This document shows positions 1-7,698 of a stretch of DNA of 37,209 nucleotides, one piece after another. The position numbers and the translations under genes are program-made. The stretch's first letter is position 1, and each line of letters opens with the position of its first letter. Origin of the DNA: Actinomycetota bacterium (GTDB lineage: Bacteria > Actinomycetota > Coriobacteriia > Anaerosomatales > JAUXNU01); the NCBI GenBank assembly GCA_030682655.1, contig JAUXNU010000056.1, positions 1 to 37,209 on the forward strand, read 5' to 3'. Below the pieces are notes generated by a model, which did no database searches, was not told the DNA's origin, and was given only the letters and a program-made list of their open reading frames with translations.

Positions 1-58
1 ACCTTGCTTGCGCCTCCTCGTCGTCGATCGGCCTGACGACTGCGACGCTACACTTTTC

Positions 59-116
59 GACGACATCTTTACGTGAGGCAACGAATCGGTTTGGACGACA
101 TTTCTGGTGAGGCAAC
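59..116. repeat. two direct repeats upstream of the hydrogenase promoter
   Basis: Two copies of GACGACAT followed 5-6 nt later by GTGAGGCAAC lie at 59-82 and 94-116. They are about 34 nt apart, on the same strand. The second copy ends 8 nt before a good -35 hexamer at 125. This placement is typical of sites for an activator or repressor, but I do not recognise the motif. Assigning a regulator is inference. Confidence 0.5.
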
Positions 117-124
117 TCGGCCCG

Positions 125-153
125 TTGACGCGACACGGGCGGCTCGGTACACT
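125..153 (+). promoter_or_regulatory. sigma-70-like promoter for the hydrogenase operon
   Basis: TTGACG (125-130) and TACACT (148-153) are separated by exactly 17 nt, directly after the direct repeats. Transcription would begin near 160, giving a leader of about 290 nt before the small-subunit start at 454. A second TTGACA at 219 has no convincing -10 partner. Confidence 0.5.
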
Positions 154-159
154 GCTCGC

Positions 160-453
160 TAAGGAAGTAACTGTTGTTACAAACTGTCTACAGCGAGGGA
201 TAGCTGCAGGCTCGGAGCTTGACAAGTTTGTTGTTCTTCCCACGGGTTGGAGCCGGCACGAAGGCCCGAGTGGGACGGGGAACGCGTCCGACCGTATGAA
301 CAGACGCGCGCCTGGTCTCACATCGAACCGAAGTACCGCTTTCACCCGTCGTCCGGGGACCCGGCACAGGATGGAGGTGGTACTTCTTGTTTCCCCGGCG
401 GGTCATGTTTCTCATCCCTGCGATTACAGGGTAAAAGGAGGTTGAGTAGCAAC
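160..453 (+). other. untranslated leader of the hydrogenase operon with a long-range inverted repeat
   Basis: No convincing gene lies between the promoter and the small subunit. GAAGTACC at 330-337 is perfectly complementary to GGTACTTC at 379-386, enclosing 41 nt that contain a GC-rich inner hairpin (CCGGGGACCCGG around 352-363). A strong ribosome binding site, AAAAGGAGG, sits at 433-441, 12 nt before the ATG. The region may hold a structured leader RNA; I do not recognise a known riboswitch class. Confidence 0.35.
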
Positions 454-1767
454 ATGGCAATTACCAGACGACAGTTCGTTACGCGCCTCTCGGCGCTGGC
501 GGCTGCTGCGGGTCTGGGCCAGTCTGACCTTTCTCAGGTCACCCAAGCGTTTGCGCACTGGAATGCTGCCGATGCAAGCGGTCTCGTGAAGCCCAAGGTT
601 ATTTGGGTCCACGGTGCCGAGTGCACCGGCTGTTCCACGTCCGCCCTCGGACTTCTCGAGGACTACCGCGCAGAGGCTGTACCTGGCACAGGCATCTCTA
701 CGGCCGCTGCTTTGACTGCTATTGCAGTCAACGCATCAATGGCTGATCCAGACACCACCCTGACCGGTGGCGTTCTCGACGACCCGCATGGTCACCGTAC
801 GCTTGACAAGTACGGTCTTGCACTCGACGGCACCACGTCCGTCACGATCGCCGACGTGCTCATCGACTTCATCGATCTCAAGTACCATGAGACGATCATG
901 GGCATGGGCGGCGACCTTGCTGCGAAGTACCTGTGGAATGAGTACAACAATGACGGCACGGACTTCATACTCGTCGTCGAAGGCGCTGTACAGCCGAGCG
1001 ATCAGGGCGGCTACTGGGGCGAAGACGGATCCGTTCCGTGGTGCTCCATCGCTGCGACCGATACCGGCCACGAGCTTGCGTTCGACGAGGTCGTCGAGAC
1101 ACTCGCTACTCGCAGCGAATGCCTGGCTACGCTCGCTCTCGGCCAGTGTGCTACCTACGGCGGCTATCCGGGTTGCGTTGGCTCCGGCCTCGTGAAGCAG
1201 TCTGACTCCGACTCCATGAGCCAGACCGGCGCGCTCGGTGTCTACGACTTCTTGAAGGACGTCGTCGGCGGTGGATACGAAAAGGTTGTCAACGTTCCCG
1301 GTTGCCCGGTGAACCCATGGTGGTTCGTGCTGACGGTCGTTCTGTTCCTGCACGACCTGGCCACCTCGAGCGGCGGCGCCCTCATCGGCACCGACACCTC
1401 TGGTCGCCTCAGCAACGTCTACAGCCACCAGCTCCACGGTCGCTACTGCCCGTGGTATGCCGACTACGCCCTGCGCGATTTCGCGGCGTTCCCCGGCGAC
1501 GATGGCTGCATGAAGGAGATCGGCTGCAAGGGTCTCTACACGATGACGACTTGCGGCATCCACGGTTGGAACGGCATGCAGGGCACGAACGCCAAGCTCA
1601 CGCTCGCCGGCAATGCCGCTGCGGACCTGTCCTTGAACGAGGCATTCTGCGGCGAGACGCCCGCGGGCGAGAAGACCAGCGGCAACTGCCTCAAGGCCGG
1701 ATCTCCGTGCATGGGTTGCACGGAAAAAGGCTATCCTGACCGTTTCGTTCCGTTCGTTATCCGCTAG
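454..1767 (+). CDS. [NiFe] hydrogenase small subunit, Tat-exported
   Basis: The product is 437 aa and is the iron-sulfur electron-transfer subunit of a [NiFe] hydrogenase (HyaA/HynA-like), working with the large subunit encoded 21 nt downstream. The start at 454 follows AAAAGGAGG and begins a twin-arginine signal (TRRQFV, then an Ala-rich stretch), so the folded dimer should be exported. An upstream in-frame extension is rejected because it lacks a ribosome site and would bury the Tat motif. The proximal-cluster cysteines are visible at C57 and C60 (ECTGC), C232 (GQCATYGG) and C284 (PGCPVNP). The His/Cys set of the distal cluster (SHQLHGRYC, GCMKEIGC) and the CMGC near the C-terminus for the medial cluster are also present. 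This architecture is that of membrane-associated or periplasmic group 1 uptake hydrogenases. The subgroup assignment is inference. Confidence 0.95.
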   Translation: MAITRRQFVTRLSALAAAAGLGQSDLSQVTQAFAHWNAADASGLVKPKVIWVHGAECTGCSTSALGLLEDYRAEAVPGTGISTAAALTAIAVNASMADPDTTLTGGVLDDPHGHRTLDKYGLALDGTTSVTIADVLIDFIDLKYHETIMGMGGDLAAKYLWNEYNNDGTDFILVVEGAVQPSDQGGYWGEDGSVPWCSIAATDTGHELAFDEVVETLATRSECLATLALGQCATYGGYPGCVGSGLVKQSDSDSMSQTGALGVYDFLKDVVGGGYEKVVNVPGCPVNPWWFVLTVVLFLHDLATSSGGALIGTDTSGRLSNVYSHQLHGRYCPWYADYALRDFAAFPGDDGCMKEIGCKGLYTMTTCGIHGWNGMQGTNAKLTLAGNAAADLSLNEAFCGETPAGEKTSGNCLKAGSPCMGCTEKGYPDRFVPFVIR

Positions 1768-1788
1768 CGAAGAAGGGAGGGAAAATAG

Positions 1789-3930
1789 ATGGCTCAGTAT
1801 CATGAAGTAGACCCGATTTCACGCATCGAAGGTCACCTGGGAATCAAGGTCGAGCTCGACGCCAGCGGCGAAATCATTGAGGCTAACTCGCACGCCAACC
1901 TGTGGCGTGGTTTTGAGAACTTCCTCATCGGCCGTGCCGCGAACGACGCGATTACCTTCACCCAGCGCATCTGCGGTGTGTGTCCGCTGCCTCACGCTAC
2001 TGCCTCGATGTTCAACGTCGAGTCGGTTCTTGGCGTGAGTGACGGCTACATCACGTGGGAGACGGCGCATGCTACGAACCAGAGCATGAAGGGCGTTCCG
2101 GCAAAGGCCGTCCTTATTCGCAACATCGTCTACGCGTGCGAGTTCCTGATGTCGAACATCACGCACTTCTATCACCTGGTCGCTCCGAGCTACGTCCAGG
2201 GCCCGGCAATCTCGCCGTGGACCCCGTACTTTCATGACACCCAGTACCATGGGCTTCTCAGAGGTGCGAGCGGCACGGACGCAACTGGCGGTCCTGATGC
2301 ACACGGCCTCGGCGGCCTCGGTATTCTTCCCGACGCCGATGCGACTGGCTCGACCGATCTGTGGTCGGCCGTCATCACGCAGTACGTCAAGGCACTGCGC
2401 ATCCGCCGCCTCGCGCTCGAGGCCGGCGCGCTGTTCGCAGGCCGCATGCCGATGGTTGCTTCCTTCGTCGCTGGCGGCGTCACCAACAAGACCGAGACCC
2501 AGGCAAGCTGGGAGGCCAAGTGTGACGCGTTCCGCACGATCATGGTTGAGGTCGCGAACTTCTGCGTCCGTGAGTACATCCCGCTCGCTGTTGCGCTCGG
2601 CTATCTCTATACGCCGTTCGACAACAACGCTGGCGCCAACGGTTTCGGAGCCGGCTGCGGCAACCTGCTCGCATGGGGTGCGTTCCCGAACACGGGTACC
2701 GGCGATGACACGGCTCTCGCCTTCTTGGGTGGCTACAGCATCACCGACGAGTTCGCGCAGGCTGCAGAGACGCACAAGTTCATGGAACAGCGTTCGGACA
2801 CCACGGGTCTTGCCGATCATGGTGTCGAGTTCGTGAAGAACAACCTTGTCGAGTACATCGTCCGTTCGAACTACAAGGACGAGCTTGGCGAGTTCGACGC
2901 AAGCGGCAAGGCATACCCGGGTGGCGTTATCGACGCCAGCGGCAACTTCTCTGCCGTCACGCGTACGATTCCCGACCGCACTGGCTCGGTGGGCCCCTTC
3001 ACGAGCATGGCCGCAGACAACGATGACGGCTATTCCTGGATGAAGGCTCCTCGCATCAAGTCGGTTGCCGACGGCGAGTACTACCCGATGGAGGTCGGCC
3101 CGTTCGCACGTATGAACATCAACGACGCGTACTTCTCGAACAACACCGGCAACGACCAGTACCTGTTCTTGAGGGGTTCTTCTCCGTGGCTAACCGCCTA
3201 CGGTAGTCTCTACGGCAAGGCCACGAGTGACCCAACAGCTGTTGAGCACGGTGGCGGCTGGTGGGGTCTCGACCCTGACGTGATCGGTCCGGACCTGGCT
3301 CACGCCTTGGTTCTTGAGGGCGCAGTCAAGATGTCTTCCGATGGAGCCGCCATCATCGATGATGGTCTGGATATCGTGACAAAGATCCTCACCATGAAGT
3401 GTGGCTACTCCACCATGGACCGCCTGCGTGCCCGTGCAATTGAGACCTTCTGGCTCTGCACCTGGATTCTCGGTGGAACGTTCAACAAGGGAACCAGCAC
3501 GTGGGTTCCGGCTATCGGCACAGCAGTCGGCGATGGCTGGATCAACCAGCTTGAGGCTCTCTACGGTGTGACCGGCTACAAGGCCTACGCTGTTCCCCCC
3601 GGCACCACCGTTGGCATGGGTGTAAGCGAAGCTCCTCGCGGTGCCCTGGCGCACTTCGCCTCTGCTTCCTCGGGCAAGATCATCGCCTACCAGTGCGTCG
3701 TTCCCACTACATGGAACGGCTCGCCGAAGGACGGCGCGACCGGTGCTTCTGGCACCAGGCGCGGCCCGATTGAGGCTGCAGTTGTCGGCGCCACGTTCGA
3801 AGAGGGACTTGCTATCTCAGTCACCAACTTCGAGTCTGGTGACGCTGGCGGCGCAACAGCCGAGAGCGGCGTTGAAGTCCTTCGTATTGCCCAGTCATTC
3901 GATCCGTGCATCGCTTGCGCGGTCCACTAG
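1789..3930 (+). CDS. [NiFe] hydrogenase large subunit lacking a C-terminal propeptide
   Basis: The product is 713 aa, long for a family usually near 550-600 aa, and carries the Ni-Fe active site that splits H2. The L1 motif RICGVC supplies C62 and C65. The L2 motif DPCIACAVH supplies C707 and C710 and ends at H713, the final residue before the stop. Most group 1 large subunits continue beyond this His with about 15 residues that a dedicated protease removes after nickel insertion. Here there is nothing to remove, as in regulatory (HoxC-type) hydrogenases. The extra length lies in internal insertions. The protein has no signal peptide and is presumably carried out with the Tat-tagged small subunit. 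The ribosome site GAAGGGAGGG precedes the ATG. No hyp maturation genes are in the window. Confidence 0.95.
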   Translation: MAQYHEVDPISRIEGHLGIKVELDASGEIIEANSHANLWRGFENFLIGRAANDAITFTQRICGVCPLPHATASMFNVESVLGVSDGYITWETAHATNQSMKGVPAKAVLIRNIVYACEFLMSNITHFYHLVAPSYVQGPAISPWTPYFHDTQYHGLLRGASGTDATGGPDAHGLGGLGILPDADATGSTDLWSAVITQYVKALRIRRLALEAGALFAGRMPMVASFVAGGVTNKTETQASWEAKCDAFRTIMVEVANFCVREYIPLAVALGYLYTPFDNNAGANGFGAGCGNLLAWGAFPNTGTGDDTALAFLGGYSITDEFAQAAETHKFMEQRSDTTGLADHGVEFVKNNLVEYIVRSNYKDELGEFDASGKAYPGGVIDASGNFSAVTRTIPDRTGSVGPFTSMAADNDDGYSWMKAPRIKSVADGEYYPMEVGPFARMNINDAYFSNNTGNDQYLFLRGSSPWLTAYGSLYGKATSDPTAVEHGGGWWGLDPDVIGPDLAHALVLEGAVKMSSDGAAIIDDGLDIVTKILTMKCGYSTMDRLRARAIETFWLCTWILGGTFNKGTSTWVPAIGTAVGDGWINQLEALYGVTGYKAYAVPPGTTVGMGVSEAPRGALAHFASASSGKIIAYQCVVPTTWNGSPKDGATGASGTRRGPIEAAVVGATFEEGLAISVTNFESGDAGGATAESGVEVLRIAQSFDPCIACAVH

Positions 3931-3952
3931 CCGAGAAAGGGAGGTGAATGCT

Positions 3953-5233
3953 GTGAGAAAATTAACTACTCTGTTTATTGCGGTCATCGCTATCATGCTC
4001 CTGTCGAGCGGAGTCGCCTACGCGAACTTCGGTCCTCATGGTGCCTATGTCGATGACACCGATGCTTGTGCTGCTTGCCATAGGGCTCACACGTCCTTCG
4101 CTGATCTCGGCTGGGTCGATCTGCAGGGCTACGAGCGCGATAGCGCGTTGCTCGTGTCGGATGCAGACACGATGACCGAGTTCTGCTATGCGTGTCACGG
4201 TGACGACGCCATTGGCGCGTCGACCAACGTTGAGTCCGGCGTCTTCGACACCGGCCCCACGACTGCGCTGAACGCGGTTCCAAGTCTTGGCGACTCTCCG
4301 CCTACGTCATACAGGTCGTTCTCTTCGTATGACACTACGCTGAACGGCGGTGGCTTCGAGGCTTTGGGCGCGAACCCTGCTGACGTTGCCTCGACCCACG
4401 GTATGGAGCAGGACGACGCTCCGATCTGGGCCTCGACGGTCACGGAGATTGTGAGCTTCCGCTGTACGAGCTGCCACGATCCGCACGGTAGCTCCAACTA
4501 CCGCATTCTCAAGGACAGCCTGCCGAATGGTGTCGTTGGCGGCTACGACGTCAACGATGTGCCCGACCCGTTCGTTATCTCGAACGAGTATGGCTATCCG
4601 CAGGGTGGCTGGCAGAAGGCTGAGGCCGGTGTCGTGCAGATGGCTGACTACCGTCCGAGCTACACGTCGTACCTCTGGGCAACCAACGGCAAGAACATGT
4701 CCGCATGGTGCGCCGGTTGTCACACTGGCTACGATGTTGCTGTCAGTAACGCCGACTACGCCGGGTATGAGCAGCTCACGCTTGCTGATCTCACCAATCC
4801 CACGAATGCCGACGTTGGCGAAAAGGAACGCCATCGCCACCTGGTTGACGTTCCGTTCAACCTGGGCGTTGGTCCCATGCGCGGGCTCAACGTGACGCTG
4901 GTCATGGATCCGGGTCTGCCTCTCGAGGCCGGTGCCGACAGCACTGCAGCAAATGGTGGCTATGCTTTTGCGTACTATCAGGACGCAAACACCTGGATGA
5001 ACGGTGCCAACAACGTGACGTGTCTCACCTGCCACTATGCTCACGGTTCTACCGCGACCATGAGTGGTTGGTCCGTCGCGCAGATGACGCAGGATCCGAC
5101 TGGCTCGGGCGCCATTGCCCCGGTCAAGGTCCCGTCGACTGCTACTACTCAGGGTGTCGATCCTAACCACTCTGAGGCCCTTCTCCGTTACAACGAGCGC
5201 GGCGTGTGCGAGCGTTGTCACAACAAGGGCTAG
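3953..5233 (+). CDS. secreted hexaheme c-type cytochrome of the hydrogenase operon
   Basis: The product is 426 aa, starting at GTG 3953 after AAAGGGAGGTG. It has a Sec signal peptide (hydrophobic core LFIAVIAIMLL, likely cleavage after AYA) and six CxxCH heme c motifs: CAACH, CYACH, CTSCH, CAGCH, CLTCH and CERCH, the last only three residues from the C-terminus. No other membrane segment is seen, so it is an extracytoplasmic soluble or peripheral protein. It lies 22 nt after the hydrogenase large subunit and before a terminator, so it is probably the electron acceptor of that enzyme in place of the usual cytochrome b subunit. This role is inferred from context. A longer reading frame starting inside the large-subunit gene lacks a ribosome site and would bury the signal peptide. 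Confidence 0.92.
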   Translation: MRKLTTLFIAVIAIMLLSSGVAYANFGPHGAYVDDTDACAACHRAHTSFADLGWVDLQGYERDSALLVSDADTMTEFCYACHGDDAIGASTNVESGVFDTGPTTALNAVPSLGDSPPTSYRSFSSYDTTLNGGGFEALGANPADVASTHGMEQDDAPIWASTVTEIVSFRCTSCHDPHGSSNYRILKDSLPNGVVGGYDVNDVPDPFVISNEYGYPQGGWQKAEAGVVQMADYRPSYTSYLWATNGKNMSAWCAGCHTGYDVAVSNADYAGYEQLTLADLTNPTNADVGEKERHRHLVDVPFNLGVGPMRGLNVTLVMDPGLPLEAGADSTAANGGYAFAYYQDANTWMNGANNVTCLTCHYAHGSTATMSGWSVAQMTQDPTGSGAIAPVKVPSTATTQGVDPNHSEALLRYNERGVCERCHNKG

Positions 5234-5246
5234 GTACGAGTTTGGC

Positions 5247-5309
5247 GCAGGCTCTCTGAGAGTCTGCGAAGAGGGGGTCCCGGGCCTTACGGGGTCCGGG
5301 ATCCCCTTT
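5247..5309 (+). terminator. tandem hairpin terminator after the hydrogenase operon
   Basis: Two hairpins follow the cytochrome stop. The first is GCAGGCTCT / AGAGTCTGC (5247-5267), with one G-U pair and a 3-nt loop. The second pairs GGGGGTCCCGG (5273-5283) with CCGGGATCCCC (5296-5306), with one mismatch, and ends in TTT. This marks the end of the hydrogenase transcript. Confidence 0.7.
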
Positions 5310-5379
5310 GTGTTCGGGCGGTATGATAGTCGTGTTTGGACGCAGTCTGGTGAGAGCTGATTTCAAGGAGATGTTGTTT

Positions 5380-6780
5380 GTGTCGACGCAGCAGGCAGGC
5401 TTCCCGGCTCTTGGATATGTCGCGAATCCGTTTCTTGTTCCCACCAAGGCTGGGATTGCCCCCTGGGAGACGCTCATCGTGGGGAGTTCGGTCAACCGGC
5501 TCATGCGTGCCTTGCACCGGGCCGTGGGAAGCGAGAAGCCCCGACCGATCTGGGTCGCGATCAAGAAGGACATCCCGTCCTTCTACGTGTTGCGCGCGAG
5601 CAACGCCTTTCTTGCCCAGAGCGCCCGCCCCGGCTCGATTGACGTGCTCGCTCTTGGGATTCCGCTCGAGACGATGCGCTGGGGTCGGACACGCGGCACG
5701 CTGACCGAGCTTGCGGAGACGGTCGCTGCGGTCGGTTTCGACCGGACTCTCGGGGCGTGGGCTCTCAAGGCTCTCACGGAGCCCGACGAGACGCTCGACG
5801 AATGGGCAGTACTCGATTCCGACGAAGTCACCACGATCGTTGCCGGACTTGAGAGTGATGTTGAGATGACGGTGACGGAGTACTTCGGTGTCGTCGTCTA
5901 CACACGCTCAGACGACAAGGCGACGGACATCGCGCTGCACAAAGAGCACCTACGCGATCGTGATCAGGAGACCGACCCGGATCGCGAGGACGAAGATGAA
6001 GCCGCCGACGAGCACGTCGAGGCACTGACTGTTGAAGACGACGGGCAAGTGCTGATCGACGACGATGATGCCGACCAGGTAGAGGGCTCGGAAGCAGATG
6101 AGGAAGCCCCAGAGGGACCGAGGTGGCATCCGGTTGTCGACTACGTCGTGGCGTACACCCGGGCGCACCTGTCTCCCGTTGTCGCACGTGCGATCAAGTC
6201 GTACGTCACGGACGGGACGGGTTTCGTTGCCCAGGAGCTCAAGGTCACGAAGGCTCCGCGCAAGACGATTCGTGCCATCACTGAGTTTGCCGACGCGCGC
6301 TGGGAACGGGTCGTGGTGCTGTTCAACCGCTTCGATCCCTGGCCGATGATGGACGACGAGGGTCGTAGCGTGGCGGTTGCGGGCCTGTCCGAGCTGCGTT
6401 GGGCGCTTGCGGAGCATGCCATCATGGCGCTCATCTTGGAAGAGGGTATCGCTCCCGAACTGGAAGAGCAGTTCGCGGCCGCCGAGCGCGTGGACTGGGA
6501 CTTTCCGGGTATCGAACGCATCTCGCAGGGAGACATGACCCTCGATCGCGGGGTCATCCAGGAGTGGCTCGATGCCGCAGCTCTCGAGGGAACGTCGCCC
6601 ATCGATGCCAACGGTCCGGAACTTGAGCCCTTCTACGAGCGCGCGAACAACGACATCGAGCAGTTCGGTGTCGCCGGTGGTGCCGCTTTCGCGGACGCGG
6701 CGGGGCGGGGCGCGACCACGCTTGACGAGGCGGCGATTGCTGCAGGCCTCGCGACGCTCGGCGAAGCTGCGGATTCATAA
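5380..6780 (+). CDS. hypothetical acidic protein, 466 aa
   Basis: I do not recognise this protein. It starts at GTG 5380, with AAGGAG about 9 nt upstream; an upstream in-frame ATG at 5308 overlaps the terminator and is rejected. There is no signal peptide or membrane segment, so it should be cytoplasmic. Two folded-looking parts (about 1-195 and 250-466) flank a very acidic, probably disordered linker of about 55 residues rich in Asp and Glu (around 200-250). The N-terminal part begins with an ALGYVANPF-type motif that faintly recalls some ATPase-like proteins, but no Walker A motif is present. It stands alone between a terminator and the promoter of the next gene, so context gives no function. 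Confidence 0.75.
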   Translation: MSTQQAGFPALGYVANPFLVPTKAGIAPWETLIVGSSVNRLMRALHRAVGSEKPRPIWVAIKKDIPSFYVLRASNAFLAQSARPGSIDVLALGIPLETMRWGRTRGTLTELAETVAAVGFDRTLGAWALKALTEPDETLDEWAVLDSDEVTTIVAGLESDVEMTVTEYFGVVVYTRSDDKATDIALHKEHLRDRDQETDPDREDEDEAADEHVEALTVEDDGQVLIDDDDADQVEGSEADEEAPEGPRWHPVVDYVVAYTRAHLSPVVARAIKSYVTDGTGFVAQELKVTKAPRKTIRAITEFADARWERVVVLFNRFDPWPMMDDEGRSVAVAGLSELRWALAEHAIMALILEEGIAPELEEQFAAAERVDWDFPGIERISQGDMTLDRGVIQEWLDAAALEGTSPIDANGPELEPFYERANNDIEQFGVAGGAAFADAAGRGATTLDEAAIAAGLATLGEAADS

Positions 6781-6802
6781 GGACTTTGTAACGCGGTGAT
6801 AC

Positions 6803-6831
6803 TTGACTGGTCGAGGGGTCCGTCCCATCAT
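6803..6831 (+). promoter_or_regulatory. candidate promoter for the membrane-anchored protein and CWB2 genes
   Basis: TTGACT (6803-6808) and CATCAT (6826-6831) are separated by 17 nt, 38 nt before the start codon at 6870. The -10 matches consensus at four of six positions. The next gene follows at 7699 with only 22 nt between them, so both may be read from here. Confidence 0.35.
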
Positions 6832-6869
6832 CGGAAGATGGAATACCACCCACGGGTGGAGGTTACCGA

Positions 6870-7676
6870 ATGACAGGCAATGCGAGAAACAAGCATGGCT
6901 TCAAGCGCTATCTGACACCCCGCGCCCTGACCTGGGCGATGGTCTCGGTCGTTGTGCTCGCGCTCGTCATCTTCGGGGTGGCTGCACTGAGCGCCACGGA
7001 TGAGGACCCGACCTCGGCGGTCGATCCCGCACTCGATCGGATCACCAGTCTGAATGCGCTGGCATCTGCAGCCCTTGAATCGGGGGAGACAACAGCGGCT
7101 CAGGAGTATCTTGCGCGGTCCACCGCTCTCGATCCCGCGAATGCGGAGACGAGGCGGCTCGTGCAGCAGCTACAACAGAAGACCAACACTCCGGAATCGA
7201 CCACACCCCCCACGAACGACACCACGCACCCGCCCGACGATCCGGAGCCGCCGGCGAGCGACGCGGACTACCTGAAGGCGTACGACAACGTCAAGGTCTT
7301 GCTCCCCACGAAGGCGGCGACTGGTTTCGCACTCGGTGTCCCTGATGGCGACTCTTTCAGCGCGGCGGTGTTGTGTCTACCGACGTCCGCGCAAGGCGTG
7401 GAGCGCGTCACTCTCACGGTCTTCGATCAGAAGGACCCCGCGAAGGCGAAGGCATTCGTGGACAGCATAGGCAAGGCCTACCCGCTCACGCCTGCGAATG
7501 TCACCGTTGGCTCGCTGAAGGGCAAGTACGGAACCGATTCGGGCGGTCTTGGGAGCGTTGCGTTTGCGCGAGGTCGCTTCTCTTTCGAGGTCATCGTGAT
7601 TGGAAGCGGCGCCTCGGCTGACTCGCTCAAGAGACTTGCGGTCTCGCTAGCCGAATCATTCCCAGCCGCGCGTTAG
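6870..7676 (+). CDS. membrane-anchored extracytoplasmic protein with TPR-like segment
   Basis: The product is 268 aa. The start ATG at 6870 follows GGAGGTT. A short basic N-terminus precedes one hydrophobic segment (about residues 21-41, AMVSVVVLALVIFGVAAL), so the rest should lie outside the membrane. Residues about 50-90 form a helical stretch with TPR-like spacing (SLNALASAALESGETTAAQE, then YLARSTALDPANAETRR). A Pro/Thr/Asp-rich linker (about 95-130) follows, then a mixed alpha-beta domain to the C-terminus that I do not recognise. It is 22 nt upstream of the first CWB2 surface protein and could be co-transcribed with it. No function can be assigned from sequence. Confidence 0.75.
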   Translation: MTGNARNKHGFKRYLTPRALTWAMVSVVVLALVIFGVAALSATDEDPTSAVDPALDRITSLNALASAALESGETTAAQEYLARSTALDPANAETRRLVQQLQQKTNTPESTTPPTNDTTHPPDDPEPPASDADYLKAYDNVKVLLPTKAATGFALGVPDGDSFSAAVLCLPTSAQGVERVTLTVFDQKDPAKAKAFVDSIGKAYPLTPANVTVGSLKGKYGTDSGGLGSVAFARGRFSFEVIVIGSGASADSLKRLAVSLAESFPAAR

Positions 7677-7698
7677 GCGCGCGACAGTAAGGCGAATC

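Noticed and set aside
107-445. Possible small genes in the hydrogenase leader on either strand
   Set aside because: No ribosome sites, low-complexity basic translations, and the region is better explained as promoter plus leader.
736-1803. Long open frame antisense to the hydrogenase small-subunit gene
   Set aside because: It is a shadow of a conserved gene in GC-rich DNA, with no recognisable motifs and no supporting ribosome site.
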